A program made the position numbers and the translations under genes. A stretch of DNA of 64,000 bases from Nilaparvata lugens. Taxonomy: Eukaryota; Arthropoda; Insecta; Hemiptera; Delphacidae. The notes beneath the pieces are model-generated. The model was given only the letters and a program-made list of their open reading frames with translations. It ran no database searches and had not been told where the DNA came from. The stretch is taken from contig NC_052510.1 of the NCBI RefSeq assembly GCF_014356525.2, positions 21,106,532 to 21,170,531 of the forward strand, in the 5' to 3' direction. Shown here in pieces: positions 20,940-31,439 of this stretch. Every line of letters begins with the position of its first letter. Position 1 is the first letter of the stretch.

Positions 20940-21835
20940 CCAAGGCAACTCCAGAAGTTGCCTTGCCTTCAAACCCATCGGGATCTGCCACATCAGGGTA
21001 GGTTCCTCAATCTGAAATGAGTGCTTCAGGAACACAAAAAAAGAAAAAAAAACCCAAGAGACCAGAGATGGGTGAAATTCCAGGCACAAATGTAGGTCAA
21101 GAGGCTGAGTCGAGGGTGGCCGGGCGCCAGGCGCCCTAGAGGCAGTTTGGCGACCCCTCCCTCAACTGAAGGACCTACAAAAAGGCCAGGAGTGGAACTC
21201 ACGTTGGTCACGAGTTTGCAGGTGGAGAGACCAAACCTCACCACTGCTCAAAGAAGAACGGTCATTCAGGCAAAACTCCTTGGGAGAGGTGAGGCTTTTG
21301 ACCCTGCAAAGTTTCGGAGGAGCGGAAAGAAAAAACCCAAGAGGCTGAGTCAAGGGTGGCATTCCTCAGCGGAAGGACCTGCAAAGAAGGCCAGGAGTGG
21401 AACTCACGTAGGTCACGAGGACCCAGTATGAAGAGACTGCCAAGCATATCACACTGGATTGCGAAAGACCAGGGGCAAGAAGGGCTCTGTTTGTCTGCAA
21501 GCAAACATGTGATGAATGGGAATTAACAGGCCATTAACAGTAGAACATGTGTATGTGGATGATAAACATGCAGGTCTATCATGCAAGTTCTACTATTAGT
21601 GGCTAGCCTAAGCGCAAGTTTCACAATATTATCGTATTAATTATCTCATACAGGTCTAGTACCTCGAGATGGACTCGCCCTCATTGACATTTTATTTTAC
21701 AATAAAAGTTATACAGTATAAGTTTACAATAAGCTAATGCTCCAAGTGTTGAAATTGTATTTTTTATTTTTGTAATTGTATAATGTTTTGTTTATAATGC
21801 TTTGTTTTTTGCCAGTAAAGATTTAATCTCAAAAA
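20940..21835 (+). mobile_element. Remnant of another LINE (ORF1 scraps joined to ORF2 tail)
   Basis: 21147-21431 encodes a Lys/Pro-rich stretch (STEGPTKRPGVELT, SAEGPAKKARSGTH), typical of low-complexity ORF1 regions and internally duplicated. Directly after it, in another frame, is a reverse-transcriptase C-terminal knuckle-like motif (EETAKHITLDCERPGARRAL, about 21426-21480). This looks like an internally deleted element. The 3' part to about 21835 is AT-rich and ends in AATCTCAAAAAA. Confidence 0.55.
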
Positions 21836-22163
21836 AGATACACCAGATCTTGACATTATGGTTGTGAGTGATGTTGTGGAACTTCTCCATAATGAATAAC
21901 CCAACGAAATGTCTTTTTGTTATTTCATAATAATACATTTATTTATAATAGCTTTTTTATTATTAACATTTATATCATGACAGGTATTGTGGCCATGAAT
22001 CAGGTATTGTCACGACAAAATTGTTGGCTTAATAATAAAAAAGTGGTTGACATTTCTTTGAACCATTCATTTTTTCTATTCATTGTACCATATGTTGTTA
22101 GCAATGGCTGTCATCTTCTATCTAATCTATTGTGGTATTAGATTGATAATGAGTGGGTTATAC

Positions 22164-22337
22164 CTTGAGCAGTTTGTACTCCCTGGAGTCCTGGAAGGCC
22201 GGATAGAGATCGACATACTTGTCCATGGCATGCTGAGCGTTGAGCACGTCCACACAGAGGTGGCACAGCGCCGCTCTGAACAAGTACTCCTTGGCGCTGT
22301 ACTTCAGCAGAGAGCTTTCTAGTGACGACGAAGCCAC
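22164..22337 (-). CDS. alphaSnap: Alpha-SNAP exon 4 (last exon found)
   Basis: 58 codons, residues about 186-243, beginning [20 protein letters not shown] and ending [10 protein letters not shown]. The acceptor is ...TTGTAG before 22337 and the donor GTATAA starts at 22163. Both borders are phase 0. The helices [17 protein letters not shown] match the conserved TPR-like C-terminal half. The remaining 50 or so residues (expected EEQN and LDQWYTT-type motifs and the C-terminal Leu that stimulates NSF) are not found to the left and presumably lie beyond the LINE-filled region or outside the window. Confidence 0.92.
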
Positions 22338-22389
22338 CTACAATAAAAAGTGACATTGTAATTATATCAGTCATATTGTTTGTTACAAT

Positions 22390-22425
22390 TAGTATTTCGA
22401 CCAATACAACGACATCATCAGGTAC
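22390..22425 (-). ncRNA. Hammerhead-ribozyme-like core motif
   Basis: On the minus strand CTGATGATGTCG is followed by a short stem-loop and TCGAAATAC. CTGATGA and GAAA are the two invariant core strands of hammerhead ribozymes, and degenerate versions of this arrangement are known in Penelope-like elements and other retroelements. Stems were not modelled, and no neighbouring reverse transcriptase of that type is visible. Confidence 0.35.
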
Positions 22426-22528
22426 ATCAGAAAAATATTACAATGCAATGCACAATGTATACTAGCATCGTTCAAAATATAACTTTCACTTAGAACGAGA
22501 TAAAAACCTATGTACCCTTTTTTAAAAA

Positions 22529-22643
22529 TAGTTTACTTACGACATGTTTCGATATTTATGTCATTATCAAGTAATTGAATGCTATTCATTTTATTCATTT
22601 ACTTGATAATGACATAAATGTCGAAACATGTCGTAAGTAAACT
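22529..22643. repeat. 45-bp stem inverted repeat with hammerhead-like arm
   Basis: The left arm 22529-22573 and right arm 22599-22643 are almost perfect inverted copies around a 25-nt AT-rich loop. The right arm reads TTGATAATGACATAAATGTC followed by GAAACATGTCGTAAG, a degenerate hammerhead-type core of the kind found repeated in Penelope-like element termini. Either a fragment of such an element or a small foldback repeat. Confidence 0.5.
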
Positions 22644-23894
22644 ATTGAAAAAAGGATACTTAGATGTTTTCTTTTTATTTAAGAGTAGCCCTGACAAAAA
22701 AGTGACTTTCAATTAAAGTAAAAGTAAATTCGTATGGCTTTTGTTGGTGGAGAGTCCCTTGCGGGAAGGTCCCACCGTCAATGGGCCTTACGACTGTCAT
22801 ACTTCAGCAATTCAATTATTTTGTTGCGAAACAATAAATGCCTTTATTGAATGGGGTAGTCATAGAATAGTACCAGGACTTCCTATATACTACTGGACCT
22901 GTGCCTAGAAAAAATGGACGCCATAGTTGATGAACTTTCCACTAAGAAAAAAATCACTAAGCAGCTGTTTGAGAGGGTCTCAGTTTGTCGAAATCTCAGT
23001 TCGACTAGTTCCCGTTTAAAATATTTATGCCAGCCACCAACTACGGCGGCCATTTTTTGTAGGCGCAGGTTTGATATATAGGAGGTTCTGATAGTACTAT
23101 TTTTTATTTGTGTTATAGCCTATTTAAACGTGCATTCAAATGTTGTCAAACATGTGATCTATACTCAGTTCCGTGAGCCGAGTGACGACGTAAACATGTG
23201 CATATGTGAGTGGGGCTTGTAGCAGCAACACCTGTGAGCATGGCTCACACTAGCCACTTAACATGAACTCAACTGAATTATCAGTAAGTGATTCAATTTG
23301 AATGAAAACGCGTTTCAATGAGATCATATTTTTGAGTTGGAATAGAGCTCGGTGTGCACTGCTCTGCTATCTATGAATTTCAGTTCTCTGGGTTATTCTT
23401 ATATTTTTATCTATTGCGGATGATGCCAGCTTGTGCGAGAGTGGTGATTTGATGAGGTGATCAAACGTCCTTGCCTACCGGCAGGATCCGACCCCACGTC
23501 CAGGTACCGCTAGCAGATTGAGGGGTGCAACGCCTTAGTTGTTTTTCCTAACCTGGTCGGCATCTATGAGTTTCATAGAAACCGCGACGGTTCATTAACA
23601 TGTTTTCTGTGTGCATATCACCTTATCTAATCCATATTGTACAAAATTGTAACTATTGAGACAATATATTGTACAAACTATTCTGACCATTGGCTTGAGG
23701 CGAACGCACACAGCAGCAGGCAGACAGAGAAAAATCGAATGTCTGCTTGCAGACGTGAGCAGACATATGCAGACAGATAGACGTCTGTGTGCGTTACGAC
23801 ATCCCAACACCTGGGGAGGTGTTTTACTTCTGTGTGCATTCGCCTCTAAGCCCAAAACTCACATTTAGTTGAATGTTATCATCAATCCGCCCAC

Positions 23895-24160
23895 CTGTTC
23901 GTAGATTTTGATAGCCTTGTCGTAGTTCTCGAGCTGGGCGGCGTACTGAGCGACCTTGAGCATACACTTGTTGGCGGACGAGTTGCTCTCCTCGCCCTTG
24001 AAGTAATCAGCCGCCTGTTCGTAGTGCTGCACGGCGCGGTCAAGGTCAACGGCCTCTGTCTCATACATCTCGGCGATGGTCTGGTGGTGTTTGGCCGCCA
24101 TCGTGAACCGACCCATGTCCGTGTAGATCTCGATCGCCTTCAGCAGGCACTGTACCGCCT
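23895..24160 (-). CDS. alphaSnap: Alpha-SNAP exon 3
   Basis: 266 nt, residues about 97-185, from [17 protein letters not shown] through [33 protein letters not shown] and [18 protein letters not shown] to IKIYEQ. The acceptor is ...GTTGCAG before 24160 and the donor GTGGGC starts at 23894. It enters in phase 1 and leaves in phase 0. This is the most conserved TPR-like segment of SNAP proteins. The exon is much more GC-rich than its surroundings. Confidence 0.95.
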
Positions 24161-24245
24161 CTGCAACGCAAACAACTCATTATAATTCTATATTCAAATT
24201 CATTATTTGTGGCAATCCCATTACGTTGTAAGGTGTAAGTAGTGT

Positions 24246-24420
24246 AGCAGGTAACCCGTGCTCGGCAAGGGTCTAATTAAAAACTTGACCTACTGAAATA
24301 TTGAAGAATTTAAAATAGGCCTATAACCATCCTCAGTAAATTGAGAATCTATATGCAAAATTTCAAGTTAATCAGTTCAGTAGTTGAGACGTGATGATGC
24401 GTGAATTTTCTATTCCGTAC
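24246..24420 (+). repeat. Dispersed repeat related to 7985-8216
   Basis: GGTAACCCGTGCTCGGCAAG start, with the same internal blocks as the first copy. It continues into a pyrimidine-rich tract rather than the MITE. Confidence 0.6.
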
Positions 24421-24599
24421 GTATATAAGAAAATTCTTTCTTTTATTATATTTCCTTCTTCTTTCTTCTTGGCCTTTTCCGTCTTTTCTCCTTCCGTTCC
24501 TTTATTTTTAGTATCCTCTTTATTATTAAGTACTAGTTTTTATTCTGTATTTTTTTCAAGAAATTTGTTTTGGATCATTTTTGTTAAATATTTTTGAAA

Positions 24600-24730
24600 A
24601 ACATTTATATTGCAACTCACACCTGCGCACAGGGTTTCTTTGCAGGTGTAGATTCTTATATATATATTTTTGTCTTGAAAGTGTTGTATATTTTTTTGAG
24701 AATCAATAAATTTGAATTTGAATTTGAATA
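24600..24730 (+). mobile_element. LINE 3' end with (TTTGAA)n tail
   Basis: Contains CACCTGCGCACAGG, also seen in the 3' UTR of the LINE at 51100-52515 (reverse orientation, near 51130), followed by AATCAATAAATTTGAATTTG. Strongly 5'-truncated. Confidence 0.5.
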
Positions 24731-26096
24731 TAGATTACAATACAAACATAATCCAATTTTCAAATGAAATTCGAACGTGAATTAAACCAAATTTAGAATA
24801 GAGATCAGATAACAACTTCAAATAAGGGGAAAGATCAGGCAAATGATACCTCAACATTCAAGTTTGATTTAGCCAAGGTATTATGAGGCACTTAACTTTA
24901 ATTTATCAATTATGTACATGGATAACCATTGTTGGAAAACCCTTCTATCCTCCCCCTTTTTTTTTGAACCACTGTTCTTAATTTGATTTCATTTTTTTGC
25001 AAGTATTCAGTTGTATATTTGTATTGGATTTGTGTGTGTAAATGGATAAATAAATTAAATTGAAATTAATAGAGTGAAATATTCTAAAATTAATTATTTT
25101 ACACATTACTGCACTTTAATTCTTAAAGTAGTTCAGCAAGTGATGTAGGCCTATGTCACATAAGAAGTAGAAGTACGGTACTACATTAGAGTGAAAGCTA
25201 ATCTAAAAAAGACATTCATCCATATTCATGTAAACTGTTATCAAGCACTCATGACAGCTCAACTGTTAGAATAGCATGTCACAATGCAACTGTAGACTAA
25301 AGAGATACTGTTTTAGTGTCATAAGATAAATTCTTCAACTGAAAAATGAAGAAATATTGTTAGAGTACGCTGGTAAAATATTACCTATATTAAATGCACG
25401 TTGCTCTCCATGAGATCAAGGATTCATTCCTTCTGATTAAAAATATTCTATTGATCAACGAAAAAGTAGTTCATCGATATTTGAATAAATAAGTAGTAGT
25501 AAAAATTGAAAATATTTTTCTTCAATATTTTCAAATATATTTGTTGAAATGTTTTGTTGAATTTTTTGAATTGATTAATTCAGTCAAATAGAAAAGTAGA
25601 CTTGACATGTGACGTTATAAACTTAGTATAGACTGCATATATAGGCTACAGTATGCCTATATTTCTTGTGAAGCTCGTGAGGATATTTCTTACCACTCCA
25701 TGAAATGGGAAATGGCCAAGTAGCCTAATACATTGAGCTTTTACAGTGGATTCCTAACCATCGTGGAAGTAAGGAAAGGTGAGGGCTGAGACTATCATAC
25801 AAACAAGCCAAACCTTAAAATAAGTGCAATCCAATCAGAAATCAATAAAAAATTGAGTACATTTAAGCATTCAACTTTTTCATATCAAATGAAAAAATAC
25901 TACTAATTTGAAATAGGCCTAATAATAACCGGATTGAGATTATTACGCCCAGAACTGGTCTTCTTTAACAATTAAGACAATCAGGCTAATTTATTTCTTG
26001 TTTTTAGACACTCTAATAATGACCAAATTTGAATATCGTTCAATATATAATGCAAATTGAGCAATACCGTAGCATAAAGCTAAATTCATCACTCAC

Positions 26097-26293
26097 CGTT
26101 GGGGTCTGCCTTCTTGTAGCAATTTGCCGCGTCAACGAAATTAGTGGCCGCGTCATGTCTACTTCCGGCCTTGTTGTGGAGATTAGCTGCCTCGCAGAAT
26201 GCATTTCCGGCCGATCCCCACTTTTTCGCCATTTTGAACATGTTGGCCGCGCGCTGATAACATTCTACTGCTTCTTCCACTTTTGAAGATCCA
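26097..26293 (-). CDS. alphaSnap: Alpha-SNAP exon 2
   Basis: 197 nt, residues about 31-96: [59 protein letters not shown]. The acceptor is ...AATTTAG before 26293 and the donor GTGAGT starts at 26096. It enters in phase 2 and leaves in phase 1. These are the first TPR-like helical hairpins, which contact the SNARE bundle. Confidence 0.95.
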
Positions 26294-27838
26294 CTAAATT
26301 AAAAAAGAATTGAACATTCTGAAATTAACGATCAAATACATTTTTTTTGCCGGGCGTTTCTTACTGACAGGGAAACTGTCTTCTGTAACAGCTGACGTAA
26401 GAGCACACAAAACTGCGTCACAGCGTCACAGGCGACTGGTACAACGTTCCTGTTTTTGACTATAGGGACAAGAATATGCGGCACAACTTAAAGTTAGTTT
26501 AGCTGGCTCAAACTATACGAGCGTCTCAGACGCGCAGAATCTTTTTCGCTAGTTAACCGGATACATTGTCTCTCATGAGGTAAACTATAAGAGCAAAATA
26601 GACACTCACTATGTGAGACTATACCACAGAATACATACAAAATGGATAGTATCAATCAAACGCATATCCAACCAATGCTTTTTACATGTCGCAAATCTTG
26701 AGTGCACCAAGACCACGTCACGTGACTGCGCCACAATTTCTTGTTAGAAATTAAAATCCTGGTTTTTTTATTGGCTCGCGGCAGTGAACGAGAGCGATTG
26801 ACCCGGATCAGTAAAGTGATTCGAACCTCCCATCAATACTATTACAATGCTGAACTTTCTTACAAGATGGCGGATTTTTGTGCCAGGATCTTAAAAGAGA
26901 CTTTACCTATTAACAAAATAGGCCTACATGCTGATTTTGATACAAGCCGACTTTTCATTCTGTATGTATTCTGTTACTATACATTCTAAAGCCGCGTAAA
27001 ATAAATTCAACGCGTCTAATAGGTCTAAGCCAAATGAGGCGGCAGGGCAGGAAGCTCTTAGATTGGCGTTTGGGAATTAGCTGACCTGATAAACAGCCAA
27101 TCTGAGAGATCCCCTGCAACTAGTTTGAAAAACACCTCATATGGGTTGGCTTTCAACGATTCTATAGTCGCTAGCGGTTCTAGCCACCACTGGTCCTACT
27201 CAATTTTGTCTTGATTCCTCAAGACAATAGACAGCATCAAAATGTTAGTAGCCTAAATCAATGTTGACATCTTGAGTTTTTTCTATGGTAATTAAAAGTC
27301 CAATTTAGACAAAATGACTAGCCTACAGATTTATAATATATAGGCTATTTTGTTTAAGATTAATATTATGATCATCTGCAGTGTCTAATATTTCAAGCTT
27401 ACAATTATAATAGATTCACATTATGACATAAATTATGTGCAGTTAGCCTAGGTACAGTAGTCTTAGTAGAGCTATAAAAACGATAAACTCAAAATTTTAT
27501 TACTTATTTCCATTTTGTGTAAATTACACAAGTTCAAAAACTCAACTTGAAGTTGAAGGTACGAGTAACAAAATAAAAATAATCAAGTAACGGATATTAA
27601 CCAAAATATAATAAAAGAAGTCAAAATAAGAAGGAAAGCTACCTAGCCTAAATCTGGTATAGGTTGGAAATCTCCAGAGCTTGGGTGGAAATCAGAAATT
27701 CAACAATGACTTCTAAAGAATTAAATAGCTACAAATAATTGTAGCAACAATGGATTGAGGTACCAGGAAACTAATTAAATAAGAAAACAACAAAGTAACA
27801 TAGAAACGCAATACAAAAAATGAACACGAGATACTCAC
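26294..27838 (-). other. Alpha-SNAP intron 1
   Basis: No coding or RNA feature supported. 26890-26960 shares the blocks GACTTTACCTATTRACAAAATA and TGCTGATTTTGAYACAAG with the promoter-proximal sequence at 27991-28033, suggesting a local duplication of 5' flanking DNA. Confidence 0.55.
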
Positions 27839-27930
27839 CCAAATAAAGAGCCAAAGAATCCTTTTGACGAAGTCAACTTTTTCTCGGCATCTGCCATTAA
27901 CTGCATAGCTTTTTGTTCGTTATCAGCCAT
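27839..27930 (-). CDS. alphaSnap: Alpha-SNAP exon 1 (start codon)
   Basis: Soluble NSF attachment protein: binds assembled SNARE complexes and recruits the NSF ATPase, which disassembles them after membrane fusion; cytosolic and membrane-associated. Exon 1 encodes residues 1-30 plus two bases. The start MADNEQKAMQLMADAEKKLT is typical of the family. It is followed by the hydrophobic membrane-contacting loop GFFGSLFGG, the last Gly codon being completed by exon 2. The ATG is at 27930 and the donor GTGAGT begins at 27838. The four exons found give about 243 of an expected 290 or so residues, all in frame and without stops. The gene is divergent to NDUFAF7 with 497 bp between start codons. Identification is very secure; whether the gene is complete outside the window cannot be told. 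Confidence 0.96.
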
Positions 27931-28427
27931 CTCTATATGATTAAATAACTATCAAATTTTGATAACTAGACTTTCAATTTTTGAGAGAAAGACTTTACCT
28001 ATTGACAAAATACTTGCTGATTTTGACACAAGATGGCAAAACGATCTCAGCTGTTGCAAACGCATGCGTCATTTCTTCTGGGACTTTGATGATTCATTTC
28101 TCGATAACTGATATGTTGATTATAACAATCGATACTTGATATCATAGAATATTATCGATAGTATAATCAATATTCTATCTATCGATTATCCTATTGTCGA
28201 TGTCGATAAGATGTTTAACAAAATAAACAAAGACACATAACCTACAAAATTACAATATTAGTTTGAACTTTGAATTGATCATTGAATCATTACAGTATGT
28301 TATTGAATTATAGTTTTATCATTAAGTAAATAAAGTGTAATTTCTCATGGAAAGTCTATTTAGTGTTTGTTTAAAATCGTAATTGTCACAGCATAATGTA
28401 ATTTTAAAAACATCAAAAGAAACAAAA
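27931..28427. promoter_or_regulatory. Bidirectional promoter region with DRE-like cluster
   Basis: The 497-bp spacer between divergent start codons must hold both promoters and 5' UTRs. Between 28099 and 28210 there are five ATCGAT/TCGATA sites: CTCGATAAC (28100), AATCGATAC (28128), a perfect TATCGATA (28153-28160), TATCGATT (28180-28187) and GTCGATAAG (28203). TATCGATA is the binding site of the DREF factor in flies, frequent in promoters of housekeeping genes, including divergent pairs. No TATA box is evident for either gene. Confidence 0.6.
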
Positions 28428-28760
28428 ATGTCTGTATTGAGAAATAGTTTTAGCCGGACTTCAGCTGCTAGAAGATTATTATTTTGTTCATTAAAAATTA
28501 ATTCTCCGAGTATTTTTTGTGTCAAATGCAGAAAATTTGTACAATATTCAACTACTTCAGAAACTAATGTTATTTCTGGAGCTGTAACTTTGCCCCGATA
28601 TCTAAATTCAGTGATCAAATTCAAAGGACCTATAAGTGTATTTGAATTTATGAGAGAAGCTTTAACAAATCCTATTCATGGTTATTATATGCACAAAGAT
28701 GTATTTGGTAAATCTGGTGACTTCATCACATCTCCTGAAATTAATCAAATGTTTGGAGAG
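28428..28760 (+). CDS. NDUFAF7: NDUFAF7 exon 1
   Basis: Mitochondrial protein arginine methyltransferase NDUFAF7, which dimethylates an arginine of the NDUFS2 subunit during assembly of respiratory complex I; matrix. Exon 1 has 111 codons. The ATG at 28428 begins an Arg/Ser-rich presequence (MSVLRNSFSRTSAARRLLF), as expected for mitochondrial import; upstream in-frame sequence lacks an ATG. The conserved part follows: ISVFEFMREALTNPIHGYYM and GKSGDFITSPEINQMFGE. The donor GTAAGT is at 28761, phase 0. Exons 1-5 (111+37+89+41+50 codons) are all phase 0 and give 328 residues of about 440 expected; the C-terminal exons lie beyond the window. The 3' end of this exon (from 28691) is duplicated at 35434-35503. 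Confidence 0.95.
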
Positions 28761-28841
28761 GTAAGTTAAGTCTTGACAAAACGGTACCGTTTTTCAAGAC
28801 GGTAATTAGATACGGTATCAGAACCTTCAATTATTTCAAAG

Positions 28842-29105
28842 TGCAATTCCTTAGGAGTATCTCGAGACGCGCAGTTAGAACCACCGCAGCTAGAGCACAT
28901 AACCCATAAATCCATTTGATTTATTAGATATGAATCTTGAAAGCTATATAGTAGCCAACACTTCTAACTCATCTGCCACCATAACTTTTATACAGCATAA
29001 AAATCCAATCAGTCATAGAATTTAATATTAATTTTTAGGTTATGTGCTCTAGCCGCGGCAGCTCTAACCACGCGTCTCAAGACGCCGCTATGGAATTGCA
29101 CCACC
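28842..29105. mobile_element. MITE with about 65-bp inverted ends in NDUFAF7 intron 1
   Basis: The left arm GTGCAATTCCTTAG... and right arm ...GCGGCTAG-type/GGAATTGCAC are inverted copies that share TCTYGAGACGCG and CTAGAGCACATAACC. No clear target duplication. Present again at 35585-35848 as part of the segmental duplication. Confidence 0.65.
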
Positions 29106-29200
29106 TTTGCATGAAATATTACATATGCTAAACTCTCATCTCAATAGTTGGCAATTTATCATTTAATATTCATATAGAATTTTATTTACTTTTTTTACAG

Positions 29201-29311
29201 TTAATATCTATCTGGATAGCCAATGAGTGGATGAAACTGAATAAGCCTAAACCACTATTTCTCATAGAACTTGGACCAGGAAGAGGTACAATGATGTCTG
29301 ATATCCTACGG
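29201..29311 (+). CDS. NDUFAF7: NDUFAF7 exon 2 (SAM-binding motif)
   Basis: 111 nt, 37 codons, phase 0 at both ends: LISIWIANEWMKLNKPKPLF then IELGPGRGTMMSDILR. GPGRGT is the glycine-rich S-adenosylmethionine-binding loop of this methyltransferase family. The acceptor TTTTTTACAG ends at 29200 and the donor GTAAGG starts at 29312. An identical coding copy lies at 35944-36054. Because both are phase 0, splicing in both would insert an in-frame repeat of 37 residues. Confidence 0.95.
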
Positions 29312-30124
29312 GTAAGGATAATAATTTATGTACCTGTTATACATCGATAGAAATCTCAGATGGAAATGTCATATTATCTCTCACGTAAATCATAGAATAA
29401 AAAATGTATAGGTATCTTTATTTTCTAAAGATTAAACTCTATAATTGATTTCCTTATTATAATGAAGCTGACCTATTTTGCCTGCAATGGCATTTTGGTG
29501 TGGGGCAGTGCTTTTATGAATGTCCTGAGGCCTCTGTTGACTATCCAGAAGGGTGCTATGGGCCATCCAAGTCTCTATCACTCAAACCAGCTACAAGAGT
29601 TTGAGATCATTGTAAACAGTTCAGGGTCTTGGATGTAAGATAGCTTTCTATCAACGCATTACTAGTGCACATACTAGTCATATGATATATTAATGTATCA
29701 AAACACATTTATTTCAGTCGTTCCTCCAGTTTCAACAATATGAGAATGACTAAATTATTAACTCTAGCCTTATATCGATCCCCTTTTTTATGTTGCACAT
29801 CGTTTGTGGTGTAAAATGCCTGCTTACTTCTCTGCCTTCAGCTGATACAGTGCAATATCTTATGAGAGAATAATGATCTGACTGGGAGCAGGGAAGGGCA
29901 ATTTCTCCTATCCCTTGCATTAGGTACTCATTTTTTTCACTCAACACTATTATACTTGTATTTAATAATACCTTTTGCATGCTATACCGTTTTTAATGAT
30001 AAATTTCTCCCATCTCTTTGTTTCCCCTTTCTTCAACAATTTTCGTTAATTTCAGGAAACTGAATTTTCATAATCCTCCTATTCCTTGCATGAGGAGGAT
30101 TATTATATTATAATATATAATAGG
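29312..30124 (+). other. NDUFAF7 intron 2, left part
   Basis: AT-rich non-coding sequence up to the mag-like element target site ATAGG (30120-30124). No gene or RNA seen. Confidence 0.6.
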
Positions 30125-31439
30125 TGTAGTATAACAACATATGTTTTGAATTTGTTATTACTGTTACTAAGTCTCCAAACAAGCTCATTCCAATTCGAAA
30201 CCTGTATTGTTCAAGTTATTAAAAACCTTTCTTAAGGTATTAAATACTTATGTCGTGTTTACTCTCATTCCTATTACAATTTTAATAACTTGATATTGTA
30301 AAATGAATACGATACTGAAGCCAGACAAGTTTAGTGTGGATTCAAACTTATCAACTGCAAGCAAGGAATGGACACATTGGCACAAAACTTTTCAGAACTT
30401 CATTACCAGTATCGCACCACAATCATCAGACTCTGAAAAGCTCAAAACACTTATCAACTTCATCACTCCAGATATTTATGAGTACATAAGCGAAAGTGGT
30501 ACGTATAATGATGCTATATCTACTTTAAGGAGAATCTATGTAAAACCTGTAAATGAAATATTTTCAAGACATAAACTATCTGCACGTCAACAACAGCCTG
30601 ATGAGACTATTGATCAATATCTTCATGCCTTAAAACTATTAAGTAAGGACTGTGAGTTTAAAGCTGTGACAGCTGAAAGAAATAGGGATGATTATATTCG
30701 TGACACATTTATTGCTGGTATGAAGTCTCCTACAATTCGCCAGCGTTTACTAGAGAATGTTGCATTAACACTAGAAGAGGCATATAGTCAAGCCAGATCC
30801 CTGGAACTTGCATATGCACAATCATTAGCTTTCCAATCTTCATCCCAATTAAATGCAACTTCTTCCCAAAATACTGAAGCAAGCAATCAGAATACTGATT
30901 CAGAAAACTGTTTATTAGCTGCTGCTAATGAAAAATGCTATTTTTGTGGTAATCTGAGACATCCTCGGGTCAGCTGCCCAGCTAAAAATACAATTTGTCA
31001 TAATTGTGGAAAACAGGGGCACTTTGCTAAGGTCTGCAGGTCGAGTAAATTACAAACCAAACAATCAAAAAAATCGAAAGATATTATGAACTCTATTGAC
31101 CTAGCAGCTTCGCCCGGAGGATTGACAAAGAGTACAGTACAAGCCCTGGTTAATGGAAAATCTGTCTCTGCTTTGATAGATACAGGGAGTTCTCTGAGTT
31201 TTATAAACAATTCTACTGCTCTTAACCTAGGTCTTCCTATAAGACCAGGTAGGGGTACTGTATCAATGGCGACTACATCAATCACATCCAATATAACAGG
31301 ACAATGCTTAGTAGATCTTGTCATTCTTGATCACTGTTACAAACAAGCAAATCTTTCGGTCTTACCAGAGCTTTGTGCGGATATAATTGTTGGACATGAT
31401 ATTTTGAAAAACCATGAAAGTATTAAAGTAGTTTTTGGT
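30125..31439 (+). mobile_element. mag-like Ty3/gypsy element, duplicated 5' third (LTR, gag, protease)
   Basis: Short LTR (about 154 bp, 30125-30278) beginning TGTAGTATAAC, preceded by ATAGG, then an open frame from 30303 with gag, two CCHC knuckles and the protease DTGSS motif. It is cut at 31439 by the minisatellite junction. It is the duplicated counterpart of 36868-38182, not an independent insertion, since its target site and flanks are the same. Confidence 0.9.
30303..31439 (+). pseudogene. Truncated Gag-protease frame of the mag-like element
   Basis: 379 codons identical or nearly so to the start of the intact frame at 37046; the Pro-Asn near residue 13-15 is Ser-Asn here. Knuckles CYFCGNLRHPRVSC and CHNCGKQGHFAKVC are at about residues 212-246 and the protease ALIDTGSS at about 290. 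At 31440 the frame runs into the minisatellite and ends within it, adding about a dozen unrelated residues. Confidence 0.9.

Larger units (their letters stand above)
22338..23894 (-). other. Alpha-SNAP intron 3
   Basis: Non-coding. It contains hammerhead-like motifs at 22390-22425 and 22599-22643 with a 45-bp hairpin, a GC-richer dispersed block at about 22728-22800 (GGAGAGTCCCTTGCGGG), and otherwise nothing recognised. Confidence 0.7.
24161..26096 (-). other. Alpha-SNAP intron 2
   Basis: AT-rich. It carries the dispersed ACCCGTGCT repeat (24246-24420), a LINE 3' end with GAATTTGAATTTGAA tail (about 24600-24730), and a second tail-like AAATTAAATTGAAATT at about 25050-25070. No other feature seen in 25075-26090. 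Confidence 0.6.
28691..31439 (+). repeat. Segmental duplication, copy 1 (2,749 bp)
   Basis: Matches 35434-38182 with a constant offset of 6,743, so no net length difference, and roughly a dozen substitutions seen by eye. It covers the last 70 nt of exon 1, intron 1, exon 2, part of intron 2 and the 5' third of the mag-like retrotransposon. Its right edge fuses to minisatellite at TTTTGGT/CACAGCGG. Confidence 0.95.

Noticed and set aside
20940..22160. Last coding exon of alpha-SNAP to the left of exon 4
   Set aside because: No minus-strand sequence with the expected conserved C-terminal residues was found; the region is LINE remnant and AT-rich DNA.
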